NCBI GenBank assembly: GCA_041907145.1
Contig: JAYRHW010000055.1
Location: forward strand, 1-8,409
Origin: JAFLCA01 sp041907145
Lineage (GTDB): Bacteria; Bdellovibrionota_C; UBA2361; JAFLCA01
DNA length: 8,409 bases
Direction: 5' to 3'
Shown here: piece after piece, positions 6,401 through 8,409 of the stretch
How the letters are laid out: the number at the start of each line of letters is the position of its first letter
How positions within the stretch are numbered: the first letter of the stretch is position 1
The notes under the pieces: generated by a model
Database searches by the model: none
What the model was told of the DNA's origin: nothing
Seen by the model: the letters and a program-made list of their open reading frames with translations, nothing else
Made by a program: the position numbers and the translations under genes

Positions 6401-7260
6401 TAGAATCCTGCATCGGTGACGATAAGGATCAACAGCAGCGGGAGGTAAATGACAGAGGCGCGCAGCACGCGCTTAGCGTCCCGCAAAGATTTGCTACGCG
6501 AGAGAGTGATGCCCGAGAGAAGTAAGCCTAGTCCCAGCAGCAATGCGCCGGTGAGGTAAATCATTCCCGACATGCCCATGAGTGTTGGCAGCAGGGATAC
6601 TGGGATAAGAAATACCGAGTACCAAACAATCTGCCGAAAGGTGCTCGCACCGTCAGGCTCTATGCACGGGAGCATCTTTAGACCGCCTCTGAGGTAGTCA
6701 TCCCTATACATCCAAGCGATGGCGTAAAAGTGAGGATGTTGCCAAACAAACAATATAAGGAACAACACCCACGCACCGAGCGACAGCTCTCCCGAGGCAG
6801 CTGCCCACCCGCCCATCGGGGGCAAGGCTCCGGGAATAGCTCCAACGAAGGTGTTAAGCCAGGTGATTCGCTTGAGCGGAGTGTAGACCAGTGCGTAAAG
6901 AAACGCCGTTAAGAGCGCCAGAAAGCCGGTGAGTAAATTGATCTTCCATACCAAAAGTATGGTACCTGCCAGCACGAGTATAATTCCAAAACCCAACGCC
7001 TCGGCTGGAGCAATTTCTCCAGCAGGAAGCGGGCGGCGCATAGTGCGCTTCATTTTCTTATCGATGTCGCGTTCGATATAACAATTTAATACTGCAGAGC
7101 CGGCGCAGCAGAGAGCAGTGCCCAGGAGCGTCAAAGCGAGTCGGGCGTATGAATCAAATCCGCGCGCGCCGAAAAAGTAGCCGATCGCCGTCGTTACAAG
7201 GACGAGAGTGACAATTCTAGGTTTGCTGAGAGAGCAATATGCTTGAATCTTTGACTTCAT
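6400..7260 (-). CDS. ctaB: Heme O synthase (protoheme IX farnesyltransferase)
   Basis: Polytopic UbiA-family prenyltransferase (also named CyoE/COX10) that adds a farnesyl group to heme B to give heme O, the precursor of heme A for heme-copper oxidases. The 286-residue protein has the first Asp-rich motif NCYIERDIDKKMKRT starting at Asn59, with Glu in place of the first Asp. It also has YTPLKR (126-131), the GAIPGALPPMGGW loop (140-152), WQHPHFYAIAW and the second acidic motif YRDDY (185-189). Several hydrophobic helices fill the remainder. The ATG at 7260 follows a leader with a small hairpin. The stop overlaps the SCO gene's start. It diverges from the HugZ-like gene across 113 bases. No ctaA or oxidase subunit genes are in the window, so whether heme O or heme A is the end product cannot be told. 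Confidence 0.97.
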   Translation of the reverse strand: MKSKIQAYCSLSKPRIVTLVLVTTAIGYFFGARGFDSYARLALTLLGTALCCAGSAVLNCYIERDIDKKMKRTMRRPLPAGEIAPAEALGFGIILVLAGTILLVWKINLLTGFLALLTAFLYALVYTPLKRITWLNTFVGAIPGALPPMGGWAAASGELSLGAWVLFLILFVWQHPHFYAIAWMYRDDYLRGGLKMLPCIEPDGASTFRQIVWYSVFLIPVSLLPTLMGMSGMIYLTGALLLGLGLLLSGITLSRSKSLRDAKRVLRASVIYLPLLLILIVTDAGF

Positions 7261-7264
7261 GAGG

Positions 7265-7279
7265 ATCTTCGTTGAAGAT
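7265..7279 (-). promoter_or_regulatory. Hairpin in the ctaB leader, next to the start codon
   Basis: ATCTTC (7265-7270) and GAAGAT (7274-7279) form a perfect 6-base inverted repeat with a 3-base loop, ending 4 bases before the ctaB ATG on the minus strand. In the RNA it would pair the GAAG that is the only Shine-Dalgarno-like sequence near the start. An alternative stem (7275-7278 and 7281-7284 with 7293-7300) uses part of the same bases. It could be an operator or a translational control element; the stem is short and chance is possible. Confidence 0.3.
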
Positions 7280-7305
7280 TCGGACTGAATAATCCGTCTT
7301 CGCGT

Positions 7306-7334
7306 AGCATGTCGCGCAGCGTGCTGTTTGTCAA
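7306..7334 (-). promoter_or_regulatory. Candidate ctaB promoter
   Basis: On the minus strand TTGACA (7334-7329) is a perfect -35 box. Seventeen bases further is CATGCT (7311-7306), a 3 of 6 match to TATAAT. Transcription would begin near 7299, giving a leader of about 39 bases that includes the hairpin. The -35 overlaps the candidate -35 of the divergent gene. Confidence 0.4.
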
Positions 7335-7355
7335 ATGGTGAACAGATGCTAAGTT
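7328..7355 (+). promoter_or_regulatory. Candidate promoter of the HugZ-like gene
   Basis: TTGTCA (7328-7333) matches the -35 consensus at 5 of 6. After a 16-base spacer comes TAAGTT (7350-7355), only 3 of 6, but preceded by TG at 7347-7348 as in extended -10 promoters. Start of transcription would be near 7362, leaving a very short leader of about 12 bases, in keeping with the weak Shine-Dalgarno before the ATG at 7374. Confidence 0.35.
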
Positions 7356-7373
7356 ACTGAGATCACAGAAACT

Positions 7374-8114
7374 ATGGCAACTCCAGGAAAGGCGAATGCC
7401 GCCCAAATCAAGTCATTTATCTACGCCCAGCGTTGGGGCGTGCTGGCCACGCAGTCCCGCTCCCAGCAGGGCTTCCCCTTCGGTTCGGTTGTTCCCTACG
7501 ACGTTGATACTGAAGGACGGATTTGCATCTATATCAGCTTCATCGCTGAGCATTATAAAAATCTTCAAGAGGCTTCGGAGGCAAGTCTCACGGTCATTGA
7601 TGCCTTTGGGACGCATGACCCACAGGCTTATGCGCGGGCGTGCCTTCTGTTGCGATTCACTCCTGTTCCGGAGAGCGAGAAGTTGACCGTACAGAAAAGC
7701 TATGAGCAGCGCTTCCCCAATTCCATCAATTACGAGATTGCGCACAACTTTCTGTTTATGCGCGGTGTGGTTGAGCGTATTCGCTGGATTGGAGGATTCG
7801 GCGACATCCAGTGGTTAGGCGCGGAAAATTATCGTGCCGTTCAGCCCGACCACCTGGCTTATGGAGCTTGGGACGTGATTAGCCATATGAATGATGATCA
7901 CGAGGAAGCTCTGCGCAGCATGGTAGTTGGTGTGAGAGGGAGCTGCGAGCCTAAAGCTTCCGTAAAGATGGTGTCCTTGACGAGCAAAGAGTTCGTGGTT
8001 CGGGTCGGTGACTCGAAAGCCACAGACGATGTAGTTATTCCGTTCGTTCGCAAGATCGAAAATGCTGCCGAGCTTCGGGCAATAATGATTGAGACTCTGA
8101 AGACTTCGGCTTAG
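7374..8114 (+). CDS. HugZ/GluBP-like protein: PNPOx-type split barrel plus DUF2470
   Basis: The 246-residue soluble protein has an N-terminal pyridoxamine-phosphate-oxidase-like split barrel (about 10-150), with WGVLATQS, GFPFGSVVPYDVD and AEHYKNL at the expected places and GGFG at 140-143. A C-terminal DUF2470-type domain follows, with the marker HMNDDHEEAL starting at His171. This pair of domains is known from bacterial HugZ heme oxygenases and from the plant glutamyl-tRNA reductase-binding protein. The product may therefore bind heme and either degrade it or tune tetrapyrrole synthesis; a flavin-binding role is also possible. Its position divergent from ctaB supports a heme link. The heme ligands of HugZ cannot be assigned from sequence alone here. 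The ATG at 7374 is taken because the family opens near this point; the Shine-Dalgarno is poor. Its stop overlaps the convergent partial gene by 4 bases. Confidence 0.85.
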   Translation: MATPGKANAAQIKSFIYAQRWGVLATQSRSQQGFPFGSVVPYDVDTEGRICIYISFIAEHYKNLQEASEASLTVIDAFGTHDPQAYARACLLLRFTPVPESEKLTVQKSYEQRFPNSINYEIAHNFLFMRGVVERIRWIGGFGDIQWLGAENYRAVQPDHLAYGAWDVISHMNDDHEEALRSMVVGVRGSCEPKASVKMVSLTSKEFVVRVGDSKATDDVVIPFVRKIENAAELRAIMIETLKTSA

Positions 8115-8409
8115 GCCTCGGTTCGCTTGAGGTAGTACATCGTCTTGAGGTTCCTGGCGGTGCTCCCGAGTGCAACCTTCCATTGGCAGCCATCGAGGCT
8201 ACACATGTTATCGGTAAGCTTTGCCCCGGGCTGTGCCCAAACTGAATCGGAGGAGTGATTTGTTACCGAATTCGCACCCACGCGATCCAATCTGCAATTT
8301 TCCAAGGTTCCAGCAAGGAGCGCGCATTGCCAGTCGGACAGTTCTGAGTTCTTTAGTTGAACATCTACTATGGAGCCCTTGCGGCCGACGACGCCGCTGA
8401 TGTCAGCGC
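8111..8409 (-). CDS. Partial reading frame of unknown function (N-terminus outside window)
   Basis: Reading the minus strand from the right edge, one frame stays open for 98 codons to a TAA at 8113-8111. I do not recognise it. The visible part has four cysteines (at 28, 38, 69 and 74 of the visible part) and three tryptophans. DWQCALLAG and GCQWKVALG look faintly alike, as if from a repeated small domain. The many Cys, Asn, Ser and Thr residues would suit a secreted or surface protein, but no N-terminus is visible to test this. No other frame in these 295 bases is convincing, and the stop overlaps that of the HugZ-like gene, as with other tight convergent pairs here. It could still be chance; confidence is moderate. 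Confidence 0.5.
   Translation of the reverse strand, partial: ADISGVVGRKGSIVDVQLKNSELSDWQCALLAGTLENCRLDRVGANSVTNHSSDSVWAQPGAKLTDNMCSLDGCQWKVALGSTARNLKTMYYLKRTEA

Noticed and set aside
7340..7373. FNR-type or other named regulator site in the ctaB/HugZ-like spacer
   Set aside because: TTTGTCAAA and the nearby TGAACA do not fit the FNR consensus TTGAT-N4-ATCAA, and no other named operator fits well enough to claim.
7815..8183. Minus-strand open frame opposite the end of the HugZ-like gene
   Set aside because: It is antisense to the conserved DUF2470-type region and has no recognisable features.

Overview
The window is a compact, gene-dense stretch of bacterial chromosome with roughly mid-50s GC by eye. 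It carries nine coding regions that lie on both strands or run off an edge, plus one small uncharacterised gene. The content suggests a Gram-negative bacterium with aerobic respiration: a SCO-type copper chaperone and a heme O synthase for assembling a heme-copper oxidase, a CcmH-type cytochrome c maturation protein, a type I signal peptidase, and a proteobacterial-looking PyrE and YgfZ. A Hanks-type Ser/Thr kinase and a CcmH with a widened cysteine spacing recall Acidobacteriota or former Deltaproteobacteria. That placement is an inference and I hold it weakly. I see no IS element, integrase, CRISPR array, tRNA or rRNA.

Layout. Positions 3-500 (+) are the 3' end of an amidase-signature enzyme cut by the left edge. 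Positions 628-951 (+) are a small gene of unknown function with its own candidate promoter and a textbook intrinsic terminator (974-1008). Positions 1057-1710 and 1733-2647 (+) are lepB and a ygfZ-like gene, 22 bases apart. A 673-codon membrane Ser/Thr kinase (4628-2607, minus) converges on ygfZ with a 41-base overlap. Divergent from the kinase, pyrE (4667-5356, +) overlaps ccmH (5346-5816, +) by 11 bases. ctaB and a SCO gene form a minus-strand pair (7260-5822) coupled through a TAATG overlap, and the pair converges on ccmH with a 5-base gap. Divergent from ctaB across a 113-base spacer is a HugZ-like protein (7374-8114, +). A partial minus-strand reading frame (8407-8111) runs off the right edge and overlaps the HugZ-like gene's stop by 4 bases.

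How the genes work together. The right half (5346-8114) reads as a respiratory and heme module: ccmH for c-type cytochromes, SCO and ctaB for the copper centre and heme O/A of cytochrome oxidase, and a HugZ/GluBP-like protein from a family linked to heme breakdown or tetrapyrrole control. PyrE, LepB and YgfZ are housekeeping functions. The most interesting parts are the kinase, whose C-terminal half is a polytopic membrane region I do not recognise, the orphan 107-residue protein, the divergent ctaB/hugZ-like spacer with a shared near-palindromic -35 element, and the CcmH cysteine motif. I found no clear evidence of a wholly new multi-gene system such as a defence island.
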